From NCBI GenBank assembly GCA_027314165.1, contig DAHVCH010000004.1:1-64000 (forward strand): 64,000 bases of DNA, given 5' to 3'. Below the pieces are notes generated by a model. That model did no database searches. It was not told where the DNA came from and saw only the letters and a program-made list of their open reading frames with translations. The DNA is from Thermoplasmata archaeon (GTDB taxonomy: Archaea; Thermoplasmatota; Thermoplasmata; Lutacidiplasmatales; UBA184). Positions 1-8,181 of the stretch are shown here, piece by piece. Made by a program: the position numbers and the translations under genes. Numbering within the stretch: position 1 is the stretch's first letter; every line of letters begins with the position of its first letter.

Positions 1-182
1 CGGCTCGCGATCAGCGAGAGCCAAGCGGTCCAGATCAGCGACTCCGCCACCCAGCGGTTCTTGGTAGGCACCCGGTCGAGGTGGAACTGCCCTTTGGCTT
101 CTTTGAACAGGAGCTCGATGCACCAGCGGACCCGGTACAGCTCCGCCACTTCCTCGGCGGTGAGCACCTCGGGAGGAAGGCC
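1..182 (-). mobile_element. IS4-like transposase, C-terminal fragment (runs off left edge)
   Basis: Read on the minus strand in a frame not listed in the ORF track, this stretch encodes a typical IS4-superfamily C-terminal region: LTAEEVAELYRVRWCIELLF, then FKEAKGQFHLDRVPTKNRW. The YRVRWCIELLFKEAKG block is the YREK-type signature that holds the catalytic Glu of DDE transposases. The frame runs off the left edge. To the right it loses family resemblance near position 185 and a different frame opens (the 35..259 ORF), so the gene is probably frameshifted or truncated at its 5' side. No terminal inverted repeat can be identified. Family assignment is by motif recognition only. Confidence 0.7.
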
Positions 183-259
183 CTGGGGTCGAGCTCCTCG
201 AGGTGAGGAGGGACGTTCGGGCGGGGCTTGACTCGGGTCAACTTGGAGGGATGCGCCAC

Positions 260-784
260 CCCTCCGCCTTGGAGGACCCCTCAAGAACCCGTAGCGTTCC
301 AGTCGAACCCCCGGTCACGAGAGAGTTCTCGAGAGAGGAGGCTTAGGTGATAACGCATGGAAGACCTTCGACCTCTGCCGGGAGTGCCTCGTGGAACTCC
401 GGAAGGACGAGTGCGACGAGCGGGGTGCCGTAGGTCCGCGGATGAGCAGGTTCCCTTCGGAGTTCAACCAGCGACCCGAGCGGTTCCTCCGATCCGCGTC
501 GTGAGAGGTGGAACCCCCCAGACCGCCCCCCTCCGCTTGACGTGCATCTTTCGTCACCACGGACCGCGTGGCCCGTTCCGCTGACCCTCTTGTCTTCACT
601 GGGGGAAGTGGCCACGGGTCCCGGGGTCTATGAGGGTTCGCGTGGCTACCTCGTCGGTGGAGTCCACCCGAGGGAGGCAAGGATGGCACGGGACCGAGAG
701 CGTGCTTGGCCCCGCAGCGGTCGCGGGAGGCGGAAATGGGTTCTGGCACGTCGCCCTCTCCTCACGGAGCGAGGAGGGACCGTC
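260..784. other. Region without a confident gene, upstream of sfsA
   Basis: About 520 bases with no ORF that looks like a complete gene. On the plus strand one unlisted frame (about 296-503) reads WKTFDLCRECLVELRKDECD and ends at a TGA. It looks protein-like and cysteine-containing but has no ATG, GTG or TTG start after the upstream in-frame TAG, so it may be a gene remnant. The listed ORFs here on both strands show no family signature. Confidence 0.4.
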
Positions 785-1684
785 ATGACCGCCGGGCCGC
801 CGACCCTGAGGTACCCGGGAGAGGTCCGCAGGGTCCGCTTCCTGGAGCGCCCGAACCGCTACCTCGCCATCGTCCTTGATCCGGAGCTTGGTAGGGTCGC
901 GGCCCATGTGCCGAACCCGGGACGACTGAGGGAGCTCCTCCCCGCGACGGGGACCTTCGGCCACATCGTCGGGCTATCCCCGGACCGCCTTCGCCGCGCC
1001 CACGCGCCCGAGCGGAAGACCGCCTGGACCTTGGTGAACGTCGAGGCGCCTGACAACCCGCGCGTGCTGGTCTCGGTCGACACGGGGGCCGCACGTCCGA
1101 TCGTGGACCAGGCCCTCCTACGAGGGGACCTGGGACCCGTCGCGGATTGGGGAGGGTGGAGGAGCGAGGTGGTCTGGGGACACCACCGGTTCGACCACGC
1201 GGTCCTCGGAGCGGAGGGGAAGGGGACGCGTCCGAGCGCGCTCCTGGAGGTCAAGAGCTCGAACCTGAAGGAAGGCTCGACCGCCCTCTTCCCCGATGCC
1301 CCCACCCTCCGGGGAACGGCGCACGTGGAGGCGTTGGCCCGCTTCGTCCGCGGCGGGGGCCGGGCGGCGCTCCTCTTCCTGGTCCAGCGCGATGACGTCC
1401 GGGAGGTCCGCCCGTACGGGGCCATGGACGCGCCCTTGGCCCGGGCCGTGGAACGTGCCAGGAGAGCCGGAGTGCTCTGCCTCGGACGCGCCCTTCACGT
1501 GAGGCCCGGAGGCGCGGTCTGGGGAAGGGAGTTGCCCGTGGGGCCCCCCGAGTGGGAACCGGCTTCGGACCTCCGCCCGCCGGTGCGCGGGGGCGTGCGC
1601 CCTCCCGTGCGGGCGGAGAGGCCCCCTTCGGCAGCGAGGGCACGCTCTTTTGCTCCCGCGACTACCCGGGAGCGATCGACTTGA
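785..1684 (+). CDS. sfsA: SfsA-family protein (sugar fermentation stimulation protein homologue)
   Basis: 299 residues from the ATG preceded by GAGGAGG; the ORF track start at 542 is too far upstream and its extra residues look non-coding. The N-terminal part has the family block FLERPNRYLAIV...AHVPNPGRLRELL, and the core has LLEVKSSNL, which fits the proposed PD-(D/E)XK nuclease-like site of SfsA. The family is about 230-240 residues, so the last roughly 50 Pro/Arg-rich residues are an extension. The biochemical role of SfsA is poorly defined; nucleic-acid binding has been reported in bacteria. The stop codon overlaps the start of the next gene (TTGA), so the two are probably co-transcribed. 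Confidence 0.88.
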   Translation: MTAGPPTLRYPGEVRRVRFLERPNRYLAIVLDPELGRVAAHVPNPGRLRELLPATGTFGHIVGLSPDRLRRAHAPERKTAWTLVNVEAPDNPRVLVSVDTGAARPIVDQALLRGDLGPVADWGGWRSEVVWGHHRFDHAVLGAEGKGTRPSALLEVKSSNLKEGSTALFPDAPTLRGTAHVEALARFVRGGGRAALLFLVQRDDVREVRPYGAMDAPLARAVERARRAGVLCLGRALHVRPGGAVWGRELPVGPPEWEPASDLRPPVRGGVRPPVRAERPPSAARARSFAPATTRERST

Positions 1685-2445
1685 CCGTCATCCCTCGATC
1701 GCACCCGCGCTACCGTAGCCTGGTCGTCCGCGCCGGGCTCGCGGAGCAGATGCAGCGGGGCCTGGTCGTCCCCGAGGGGCTCATGGCCCACGGACGGGGA
1801 GAGGCCTTCGACTACCTCCTCGGGGAGCGGACCTCCCCCTCGGCGGCGCGGGCCGAGAGGGCTGCCGCAGCGAAGCTCCTGCTGGCCAAGCACCCGGTCC
1901 TGTCGGTGAACGGCAACGTCGCCGCCCTCGCCTCCCGAGAGGTCGCCTCGGTCGCCCGGGCCATCCCTCACCTCCAGGTCGAGGTGAACCTGTTCCATCG
2001 CACCCCTCGCCGTGCAGAGCTGGTCGCGGGGGAGCTCCGAGCAGCCGGTGTCAAGACCGTGCTAGGTGTGCGCCCCACCGCCCGTCTGCGGGGACTCGCC
2101 TCGGACCGGAGCTGGGTCGACCCCCGGGGCATCCTCCGCGCCGACGTGGTGCTCGTTCCCCTGGAGGACGGAGACAGGGCGGGGGCCCTCGTCCAGGCGG
2201 GGAAGTTCGTCATCGCGGTGGACCTCAACCCGCTCTCCCGCACCGCGAAGGTGGCCCAGCTCCCGCTCGTCGACGAGCTCACGCGTGCCCTCACCCGCGT
2301 GCGCCGGGAGGCCCTCCGGCTGCGAAAGGAGGAGAGAAGGACCCTGGAGAAGGTCGCGGACGCGGTGAGCGGCCCGGAGCTCCGCCGGGAGGCCCTACGG
2401 ACGATCCAGGAGCGGCTGCTCAGGCTTTCGAAGGCCCGCGCTTGA
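1681..2445 (+). CDS. 4-phosphopantoate--beta-alanine ligase (archaeal phosphopantothenate synthetase)
   Basis: 254 residues, matching the archaeal PPS (DUF137) family, which joins 4-phosphopantoate and beta-alanine with ATP in the archaeal route to coenzyme A. Diagnostic stretches are IPRSHPRYRSLVVRAGL near the N terminus, LSVNGNVAAL, EVNLFHRT, VLVPLEDGDRAGAL and AVDLNPLSRTA. The ORF track starts at 1552, but family similarity begins right after the TTG at 1681, which overlaps the sfsA stop as TTGA; a TTG start by translational coupling is the best reading. The 3' end overlaps the convergent GAF gene by 26 bases. Confidence 0.92.
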   Translation: MTVIPRSHPRYRSLVVRAGLAEQMQRGLVVPEGLMAHGRGEAFDYLLGERTSPSAARAERAAAAKLLLAKHPVLSVNGNVAALASREVASVARAIPHLQVEVNLFHRTPRRAELVAGELRAAGVKTVLGVRPTARLRGLASDRSWVDPRGILRADVVLVPLEDGDRAGALVQAGKFVIAVDLNPLSRTAKVAQLPLVDELTRALTRVRREALRLRKEERRTLEKVADAVSGPELRREALRTIQERLLRLSKARA

Positions 2446-2914
2446 GCAACGCGCGGGCGTGCGGGACCAGCTCCTTCGCGAGCGCCTCGAGGAGACGCTC
2501 GTCGGAAGCGTCGTAGGCCCCCCTCCGCTTCCCATCGATGTCGATCTCCCCGAGACAGGTGGGACCGTCCATGATCGGCACGACGATCTCGCTCCGGGTG
2601 TCGAGGAAGCAGGCGAGGTACTCCGTCCGCGCCTGGACGTCCTCCACGTTGACCGTCCTCCGCTCCCTGGCGGCCATCCCGCAGATGCCCTTGGCGAGGG
2701 GGATGGTGGTGTGCTCCGTCGCGTGCTCCCCATCCCACGCGGCGAGGAAGAGCTGGTCGCCCTGGAGAAGGTAGATCCCCACCCAGTTGTACGGCTCGAA
2801 GTCCTTGCGCAGCCAGCGGCAGAAGGGCGTGAGGGTCCCGCCCTCCGGTCCGCTCCGAAGCAGCGTCCGAGCCTCGGAGAGGGCGGAGGACGCGTGCTCC
2901 TCGGTGACGTTCAT
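2420..2914 (-). CDS. GAF-domain protein, free methionine-(R)-sulfoxide reductase-like
   Basis: 164 residues forming one GAF domain. NWVGIYLL near residue 43, GICGMAARE, YLACFLDTRSEIVVPI and LGEIDIDG follow the order of fRMsr enzymes, including the Cys in GICG and the Cys in YLAC that correspond to redox-active positions of that family. fRMsr reduces free methionine-(R)-sulfoxide and protects against oxidative damage. The match to a catalytic fRMsr rather than a purely ligand-binding GAF domain rests on those cysteines and is moderately secure. The start is the ATG at 2914. It is cytosolic with no membrane segment and lies convergent to the PPS gene. Confidence 0.78.
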   Translation of the reverse strand: MNVTEEHASSALSEARTLLRSGPEGGTLTPFCRWLRKDFEPYNWVGIYLLQGDQLFLAAWDGEHATEHTTIPLAKGICGMAARERRTVNVEDVQARTEYLACFLDTRSEIVVPIMDGPTCLGEIDIDGKRRGAYDASDERLLEALAKELVPHARALLKRGPSKA

Positions 2915-2963
2915 TCGGGGACTCGTGTCATCTGGCGGGCAGGTTCTCGGGAAGGGAGGGGAG

Positions 2964-3081
2964 CGCCGAGGGGGAGACTCTCCATCGACGGGGGTGGTCC
3001 CCGTCGGTCTTTGAACTCCCGAGGTGGAGATCCACCACGAGCTTTCCAGGCTCGCGCCGTACCGGTCTGAGCCACCTCGGC
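2964..3081 (-). tRNA. tRNA-Ser(GGA) with an intron in the T loop
   Basis: The minus strand folds as a serine tRNA. The acceptor stem is GCCGAGG with CCTCGGC and discriminator G. The D stem is GCT/GGC. The anticodon stem CGAGC/GCTCG closes the loop CTGGAAA, giving anticodon GGA. The long variable arm is GGTGG/CCACC and the T stem is GGGAG/CTCCC. The T loop begins TTCAA, but 34 rather than 2 bases separate this from the 3' T-stem strand, so about 32 bases (2979-3010, ambiguous by one) must be removed to give an 86-nt tRNA. The insert forms its own hairpin, CGACGGGG-ACCAC-CCCCGTCG. A weak helix, TTCA against TGGA, next to it could be part of a relaxed bulge-helix-bulge site. CCA is not encoded. 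Confidence 0.88.
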
Positions 3082-3166
3082 AGCCCCGAGGAGCGGATAG
3101 GAGCCCCGAGATAACCCTAGCGCGAAGCGGCCGAGGGGCGGACGGAGCGTCCGGGCCTTGCCTGGC

Positions 3167-3406
3167 CTACCAGCCGGACACCGACGACCCGCACTTGGGG
3201 CAGGGCGTGGGCCGCAGGTCCACTTCCAGCCAGTATCCGCAGCTGGGGCAGTCGCTCGAGAGGGGCCCTAGAGGGGTGGAGCAGTCGAAACAGAGTCCGT
3301 GTCGCCGGTCGTCGGGAAGCACGACGAGTTCCTTCCCGCACTGCAGGCAGTGCTGGAATTTCTCCTCGCCCGACAGGAACGTGCGAACGTCAGCTTCCAC
3401 CAACAT
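3167..3406 (-). CDS. Small zinc-ribbon protein
   Basis: 79 residues from the ATG at 3406. The listed longer ORF adds an N-terminal stretch with no protein character. Four knuckles are visible: CLQCGK, CFDC, CPSCGY and CPKCGS, enough for two zinc ribbons. No enzyme motif is present. Proteins of this type are common in Thermoplasmata and often have nucleic-acid- or protein-binding roles, but the function cannot be read from the sequence. A TATA-like box about 29 nt before the ATG suggests a leaderless monocistronic transcript. Confidence 0.75.
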   Translation of the reverse strand: MLVEADVRTFLSGEEKFQHCLQCGKELVVLPDDRRHGLCFDCSTPLGPLSSDCPSCGYWLEVDLRPTPCPKCGSSVSGW

Positions 3407-3430
3407 CCGAGCTTCCGACCAGCTTCCGCG

Positions 3431-3439
3431 AAGATAAGC
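3431..3439 (-). promoter_or_regulatory. TATA-like box for the zinc-ribbon gene
   Basis: GCTTATCTT on the minus strand lies about 29 nt before the ATG at 3406. In archaea transcription starts about 25 nt downstream of the TATA centre, so the mRNA would begin at or near the start codon. Confidence 0.4.
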
Positions 3440-3640
3440 CTGCCGACCACCGGGCCGACTTGAGGCACCGGACCCGGACTTTTTCGTACGAATTATCTCG
3501 CGCGGGCGGCGTGGCCCTCCGTCAGAGCGATGCGCCGGGTCCGCAACTCTTCGAGAGAGCGCGTCGCGGCGACGCACGCCCCGCGGAGCCGTTCCGAGTC
3601 GTGCCGCGGACACCGCGGTCGGCCGCGAAAGGCCAGTCGC

Positions 3641-4396
3641 TCAGTTCTCCCGCCACTGGGCCTTCTTCCAGGCGATGAGGAAGAGCACCGTCGCCGACGC
3701 GAGGAGGATGACGACCGCCTCGATCCCGCTCTCGAGGGAGAGCGGCGCGAGCCCCATCGCGCCCTTGACGAGGTTCGCCGCCCACGTCGTCGGCGCCAGC
3801 TGCGCGGCGTCCTGGAGCAGCGGCCATCGGGAGAGCGCCCCGATCGGGTAGTAGACCGGCGGGATGACCGTGAGCGCGATCGAGATGAGCGGAGAGACCG
3901 CGAACGTCTCCCGCACGTCGGCCAGGTACGTGGCGAGCGTGAAGCCCAGAGAGCTCGCGAAGATCCAGAGGAGGACCAGCGTGCCGAAGACGATGAGCCC
4001 TCCCAGGAAGACGTAGTGGGCCCAGATGAGCGAGAGGACGACGAACACGATCATCCCCGGCAGCGAGTAGACGAACTCGCTCAGGGCGAGGCCCAGCACG
4101 TAGGTCCCGGCGGAGACCGGCGAGGCGACCGCCATCTCGTGGAATTTGAGGTCCTGCTTGTAGTGGGTCATGTCGGTCTGGAGGGAGGTGCCGATCGAGA
4201 GGACGGTCAGCACCATCCCTCCCGCCACGGCGAACTGGACGTAGGTCGGATTCCCGCCGGAGACGACGAAGATGAGGAACAGGAAGGAGAACGGGCTCGT
4301 CAGCGTGTTCAGCAGGAACAGCGGCTGGCGCTTCAACGGGAGGAACCCGTTCATCGAGACCAGGGCCCAGATGGCCCGCAGGCGGCTATGCGGCAC
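3641..4396 (-). CDS. ABC-2 type transporter permease
   Basis: 251 residues with about six hydrophobic segments, including FLFLIFVVSGG, MVLTVLSIGTS, GMIVFVVLSLIWAHYVFLGG, LIVFGTLVLLWIF and a C-terminal VVILLASATVLFLIAW, the layout of ABC-2 (DrrB/NodJ-like) membrane subunits. It starts at the ATG at 4396, 11 bases inside the end of the ATPase gene, so the two form a coupled exporter pair. The substrate cannot be inferred; related systems export drugs, lipids or polysaccharides. The C terminus ends in a short basic cytosolic tail. Confidence 0.85.
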   Translation of the reverse strand: MPHSRLRAIWALVSMNGFLPLKRQPLFLLNTLTSPFSFLFLIFVVSGGNPTYVQFAVAGGMVLTVLSIGTSLQTDMTHYKQDLKFHEMAVASPVSAGTYVLGLALSEFVYSLPGMIVFVVLSLIWAHYVFLGGLIVFGTLVLLWIFASSLGFTLATYLADVRETFAVSPLISIALTVIPPVYYPIGALSRWPLLQDAAQLAPTTWAANLVKGAMGLAPLSLESGIEAVVILLASATVLFLIAWKKAQWREN

Positions 4397-5327
4397 CGAC
4401 GGCCTCCTCGTCGTCCTGGGAGATCTCCTTGCCGACGATCTGGACGAACAGGTCCTCGAGGCTCACCGGACCCATGGAGATCCTCCGGCCCTTCTCGAGG
4501 GCCTGACGGGCGAGCTCGTTGGCCCGCGGCTCGTCGGTGAAGAGCAGCGTCTTGTTCCCGACCCGGGTCACCTGCCCCATCTCCTCGAGGTCGGAGGGGG
4601 CGAAGCCGTCCTCCAGGGTGACGCGGTAGGGGTACTTGACCCGCGCCGCGATGTCGGCGGGACTCCCGTGGGCCAGCAGCCGCCCGCTCTCCAGGATGGC
4701 GAGCTGGTCCGACAGCGCCTCCGCCTCGTCCAGGTAGTGGGTCGTGAGGAGGATCGTCCGGTCCTCGTGCGCCGCCTTCCGTATCGCGCTCCAGACGCTG
4801 CGCCGGGCCAGCGGGTCGAGGCCGGTCGTGGGCTCGTCCAGGAACAGGAACTCCGCATCGGAGGCCATCACCATCGCGACCATCACCCGGCGGCGGAGCC
4901 CTCCGCTCAGCCGGTTGACCTGGGTGTTCTTCCAGTGCGAGAGCTCGAGCTCCTCCAGCGTGCGGAGCGCGGTCCTTTCGGCCTCCGCCCTCGCCGAGCC
5001 CCGCATGCGGAGGTAGTAGGAGACCAGCTCCGTCGGGGTGAGCCAGTAGAAGGGCCGGGATTCCTGCGGGATGACCGCGATCCGGGCCCTCACGGGGTCC
5101 GGGTCCTGGACCACGTCGTGGCCGAAGACCTCGAGCGAGCCGGCGGTGGGCATGAGCGAGGTGGAAGAAATGCGGACGAAGGTGGTCTTCCCGGCCCCGT
5201 TCCTCCCGAGGAGACCCAGGACGACCCCCTTGGGGACCCTGAGGTCGACATCGACCAGCGCGCGGTTGGACCCCCCGCGCCAGCGGTACTCGCGCCCGAG
5301 CTTGCGCGAGACCAGGATGTCCGTCAT
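4386..5327 (-). CDS. ABC transporter ATP-binding protein (ABC-2 exporter family)
   Basis: 313 residues, a normal length for DrrA-like ATPases. It has Walker A GLLGRNGAGKTT, a Q-loop region IAVIPQESRPFYW, the signature LSGGLRRRV, Walker B FLFLDEPTTGLDP and the H-loop TTHYLDEAEAL. The C-terminal 90 residues after the ATPase core are the accessory domain typical of this group. It energises the permease encoded immediately downstream with overlapping ends. Start is the ATG at 5327, with a TATA-like CTTAAG about 28 nt upstream. Confidence 0.92.
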   Translation of the reverse strand: MTDILVSRKLGREYRWRGGSNRALVDVDLRVPKGVVLGLLGRNGAGKTTFVRISSTSLMPTAGSLEVFGHDVVQDPDPVRARIAVIPQESRPFYWLTPTELVSYYLRMRGSARAEAERTALRTLEELELSHWKNTQVNRLSGGLRRRVMVAMVMASDAEFLFLDEPTTGLDPLARRSVWSAIRKAAHEDRTILLTTHYLDEAEALSDQLAILESGRLLAHGSPADIAARVKYPYRVTLEDGFAPSDLEEMGQVTRVGNKTLLFTDEPRANELARQALEKGRRISMGPVSLEDLFVQIVGKEISQDDEEAVGAA

Positions 5328-5351
5328 GCCGACAGGGGGACCCGGGGCGTC

Positions 5352-5359
5352 CCTTAAGA
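5352..5359 (-). promoter_or_regulatory. TATA-like box for the ABC exporter operon
   Basis: TCTTAAGG on the minus strand is centred about 28 nt before the ATG at 5327, consistent with a leaderless transcript for the ATPase-permease pair. Confidence 0.4.
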
Positions 5360-5390
5360 CCAGGCCGTGCAGAGGAAGGCGGTCACGGCC

Positions 5391-6461
5391 TCAGCTCAGG
5401 ATCTCGGCGAGCCGGTCCTCCGCCATCGCCCGCTTGAGCTCGAGGGCGATCCGGCGGCCGGTGGAGAGGCCCGGGGCCACCATGTCGGAGTAGGGGGAGC
5501 CGTTGATGTACACGTTCGTCCCGGCGACGATCCTCGTGGAGATCTCGAACACGTAGAACTCGAGCTTCTCCGTCATGATCCCCTCGACGCAGAAGGGCCC
5601 GACCATGCCGCCGAACAGGTCGATGGACCGCTCGACGATCTTCTCGCCGATCTCGAAGATCTCGGGCAGGAGGGACTCCCTCAGGACCACGGGCACGTTG
5701 CCGGTGACCACGAACGTGGGCCGGATCCCGGAGCGCAGGAGCTCCTCCTGGCTGCCGAGCTTGTACAGCTCGTCGATGTTCGCCTCGTCCCGGCGGTCCA
5801 TCCCGAGCAGCTCGAGCGAGCCGTCGCCGCAGCGGTAGCCCTTGTCGTTGAGAGGGGAATAGAAGAAGTGGATGTAGTACCGGGTGCCGATGACGTACTC
5901 CTGGATGACGTGGGGCTCGACGATCCGGAAGTTGTCGAGCTCGTGGCGGTTCTTCGCGAGGATGAACCCTCGACCGCCCTTCGCCCCGTAGTACTTCACG
6001 ATGACCGGCCCATCGACCTCGCTCGAGTCGGTGTACTTCCTCGGCATCCGGACGCCCGCGCCTTCGAGCCAGACCCGTTCCTTCTCCCGGTCCGACTCCC
6101 ATTCCATCACGCGGCGGTTGCCGAAGACGGGCACCGGGAGCTTCGAGAAGCGCTCGGGGCCGACGTATTCCACGAACGACCCGGTGGGCACCAGCACGGC
6201 CGCCTCCCTCCGCAGCCGCTCGGCGTGCTCGCCGATCTCCGTCACCTTCGGGAGGGTCAGGAACAGGTCCGGCTTCGCGAGAGGGAAGGCGTCGTAGAAC
6301 CGGGGAGCCTTTCCCCGGGCGATCCCCAGGGTCCGGAACCCCTCGAGGCGTGCACCGTGGAAGATCTGCAAGCTCGAGTGTGAACAGATGGTGGCGATGG
6401 TGGGGTCCTTCCCCTCGAGGGGCTCGAGGACGCGGTCGGAGGCGAGTCTAGGGGCTACCAT
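5391..6461 (-). CDS. purP: PurP: 5-formaminoimidazole-4-carboxamide ribonucleotide synthetase
   Basis: 356 residues, the usual length of archaeal PurP, which makes FAICAR from AICAR, formate and ATP in purine synthesis. It is an ATP-grasp enzyme. The N terminus has ATICSHSSLQIFHGA and EGFRTLGIARG. The central part has VIVKYYGAKGGRGF (ATP-grasp nucleotide-binding loop) and HVIQEYVIGTRYYIHFFYS. The C-terminal part has VGPFCVEGIMTE, FEISTRIVAGTN and GSPYSDM. The start is the ATG at 6461, with a TATA-like TTAATT about 25 nt before it. No other purine gene is adjacent. Confidence 0.95.
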   Translation of the reverse strand: MVAPRLASDRVLEPLEGKDPTIATICSHSSLQIFHGARLEGFRTLGIARGKAPRFYDAFPLAKPDLFLTLPKVTEIGEHAERLRREAAVLVPTGSFVEYVGPERFSKLPVPVFGNRRVMEWESDREKERVWLEGAGVRMPRKYTDSSEVDGPVIVKYYGAKGGRGFILAKNRHELDNFRIVEPHVIQEYVIGTRYYIHFFYSPLNDKGYRCGDGSLELLGMDRRDEANIDELYKLGSQEELLRSGIRPTFVVTGNVPVVLRESLLPEIFEIGEKIVERSIDLFGGMVGPFCVEGIMTEKLEFYVFEISTRIVAGTNVYINGSPYSDMVAPGLSTGRRIALELKRAMAEDRLAEILS

Positions 6462-6481
6462 TGCGGTGCCAATCGTCCGGT

Positions 6482-6489
6482 CTTAATTC
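6482..6489 (-). promoter_or_regulatory. TATA-like box for purP
   Basis: GAATTAAG on the minus strand is centred about 25 nt before the purP ATG at 6461, so a leaderless purP mRNA is likely. The same AT-rich patch could also serve the divergent mscS gene. Confidence 0.45.
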
Positions 6490-6549
6490 GCTTTCGCAAC
6501 CGCCCCCCCGCGATCTTGCCGCCGACCGCAGCTTCATCCCCGAGCGGGG

Positions 6550-7083
6550 GTGGCCCGGGGCGTGTCCGTCCTGGACCGGATCCCGTTCTTCGTTCCCTGG
6601 GGGGAGGCCGTCCTTCTGGTCGCCGTCTCCGGGGCGTTCTTCCTGGTCCTGGGGAGGCTGCTCCGCAGCGTGGCCAAGCGGGCGGGCGTCCGCGCCCGTG
6701 CACGAAGGGCCATCTGGGAGACGCTGAGCCTGCTCTGGCTCGTCACCTCCGCCTACCTGCTCCTCAACCTCACCGGGATCGCCTCCCAGCTCACCATCCT
6801 CACGGCGGGGGGCATCGCCGGGCTCGTCATCTCGATGGGACTGCAGACGACCCTCGCGAACACCTTCGCCGGCATCTTCCTGCTGCGGGACCAGGCCATC
6901 CGGGTCGGGGACCGCATCGAGTACGCGGGGACCAAGGGACGCGTCCTCCGGATCGCCCTCCGGAACACCTGGATCGAGACGGACGACGGGGCGGTAGCCG
7001 TTATCGGGAACTCTGCGCTCTCCGCGGGGCCCCTGGTCAACCGCAGCGCGAGGAGCCGGCTCTCCCACCTCTTCGAGCCGTAG
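6550..7083 (+). CDS. Small MscS-family mechanosensitive channel
   Basis: 177 residues. Three hydrophobic helices (about 17-38, 58-78 and 80-105) are followed by the MscS beta domain: TILTAGGIAGLVISMGLQTTLANTFAGIFLL is the pore-lining TM3, then IRVGDRIEYAGTKGRVLRIALRNTWIETDDG. The usual C-terminal alpha/beta domain is missing, so this is a minimal MscS. Such channels release solutes on hypo-osmotic shock. Start is the GTG at 6550 or the in-frame GTG at 6562; no clear ribosome site separates them. Confidence 0.85.
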   Translation: MARGVSVLDRIPFFVPWGEAVLLVAVSGAFFLVLGRLLRSVAKRAGVRARARRAIWETLSLLWLVTSAYLLLNLTGIASQLTILTAGGIAGLVISMGLQTTLANTFAGIFLLRDQAIRVGDRIEYAGTKGRVLRIALRNTWIETDDGAVAVIGNSALSAGPLVNRSARSRLSHLFEP

Positions 7084-7131
7084 GGGCTCTCCTCCGCGGT
7101 CGGCGGCCCATGTCCGACCCTCGGAAAGGAG

Positions 7132-7138
7132 CAAATAC
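7132..7138 (+). promoter_or_regulatory. TATA-like box for the lipase gene
   Basis: CAAATAC lies about 25 nt before the ATG at 7160, at the spacing expected for a leaderless archaeal transcript. Confidence 0.35.
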
Positions 7139-7159
7139 CGAGCCCCGGGTCGGACCTCC

Positions 7160-8083
7160 ATGCCCCGCAGCGCCATCCCAGGGACCCTGGGCGCCCTGGT
7201 CCTGCCGGGCGTCCTCGTCCTGTCGGCGCTGCTGGGGTTGGTCGCGGTCCCGGGGATGGCCCAGGGTCCGACGGCCGGGTCCGCCTCCGCGCCCATGCCG
7301 CAGGGCCGGGCCTCCTCCGGGCCCACCTACGTGATCCTCGTGCACGGCTACGACCCGAGCACGGTCCCGGCCTACTCGGTGTGGACCTACGGCGTGAACG
7401 TCTACCAGCAACTGGTGAACGCCGGCTACGTCGTGGGCGTGGTCTCGTACTACGGGACCTTCACCCTGACCTTCAGCAACGGGACCACCTACACCGACCC
7501 CTCCTTCTACGGGACCACGTCCACCCCGATCGAATCCATCGCCCTCGAGCTCGGAAGGACGCTCGACCGGGCCTTCGCGCACCAGAGCGTCACCCTCGAC
7601 ATCATGGGCCACAGCATGGGGGGCCTGGTGACCGAGTACCTCCTCGAACACGTCCGGCTGCCTCGGGTGACCCTTCAGAACGTGATCTTCCTGGGGACGC
7701 CCTTGGACGGCGCGCCGGTGACCTACCTCACCCCCTGGGTCAACCTCACCGGCTACGAAGCGTCCGAGATGTCCCAGGGCTCCGGGTTCCTCACGACGCT
7801 CCACGCCTGGATGCCTAACGCGCGAGCGAACTACCCGGGCACCGAGTGGCTCGTCTACGTCGGGTACGCGAACCCGATCTGGGCAATGGCCTACTTCTCG
7901 GGACATGCGAACGACGGGCTGGTCGATGCTCCTTCGGCCGAGGCGGTGCCCCACGACCACAGCTACCTCTTCCCGGACCTCCACATCCCGACGCTCGACC
8001 CCTACACTCCGGGGAAGGTGAGCTACTTCGAGGACCCGAACTACGCGTCCGAGGTCCTGGCCAACTTCTCAGGCCACTACTAG
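7160..8083 (+). CDS. Secreted alpha/beta-hydrolase (lipase/esterase-like)
   Basis: 307 residues. The N terminus has a signal peptide or membrane anchor (LGALVLPGVLVLSALLGLVAV). The mature part begins with YVILVHGYDPS (oxyanion HG), then DIMGHSMGGLV, the GxSxG nucleophile elbow with catalytic Ser, and FLGTPLDGAPV as in class 2 lipases. A candidate Asp is in HANDGLVD and a candidate His in VPHDHSYLF. It probably cleaves esters outside the cell, but the substrate is unknown. Many NxS/NxT sequons fit an S-layer-side location. Confidence 0.82.
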   Translation: MPRSAIPGTLGALVLPGVLVLSALLGLVAVPGMAQGPTAGSASAPMPQGRASSGPTYVILVHGYDPSTVPAYSVWTYGVNVYQQLVNAGYVVGVVSYYGTFTLTFSNGTTYTDPSFYGTTSTPIESIALELGRTLDRAFAHQSVTLDIMGHSMGGLVTEYLLEHVRLPRVTLQNVIFLGTPLDGAPVTYLTPWVNLTGYEASEMSQGSGFLTTLHAWMPNARANYPGTEWLVYVGYANPIWAMAYFSGHANDGLVDAPSAEAVPHDHSYLFPDLHIPTLDPYTPGKVSYFEDPNYASEVLANFSGHY

Positions 8084-8181
8084 GAACACGAGCGCTGCGG
8101 AGCTCCCCGCGCCCCAGGGCTGAGTGGAAGGGCCCACCAATCCGAGGGTTCACCGACCGGCACGGCCCCGGCCCGGGCGGC

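Noticed and set aside
542-784. N-terminal extension of SfsA in the ORF track
   Set aside because: No similarity to the family and a good GAGGAGG site lies just before the ATG at 785.
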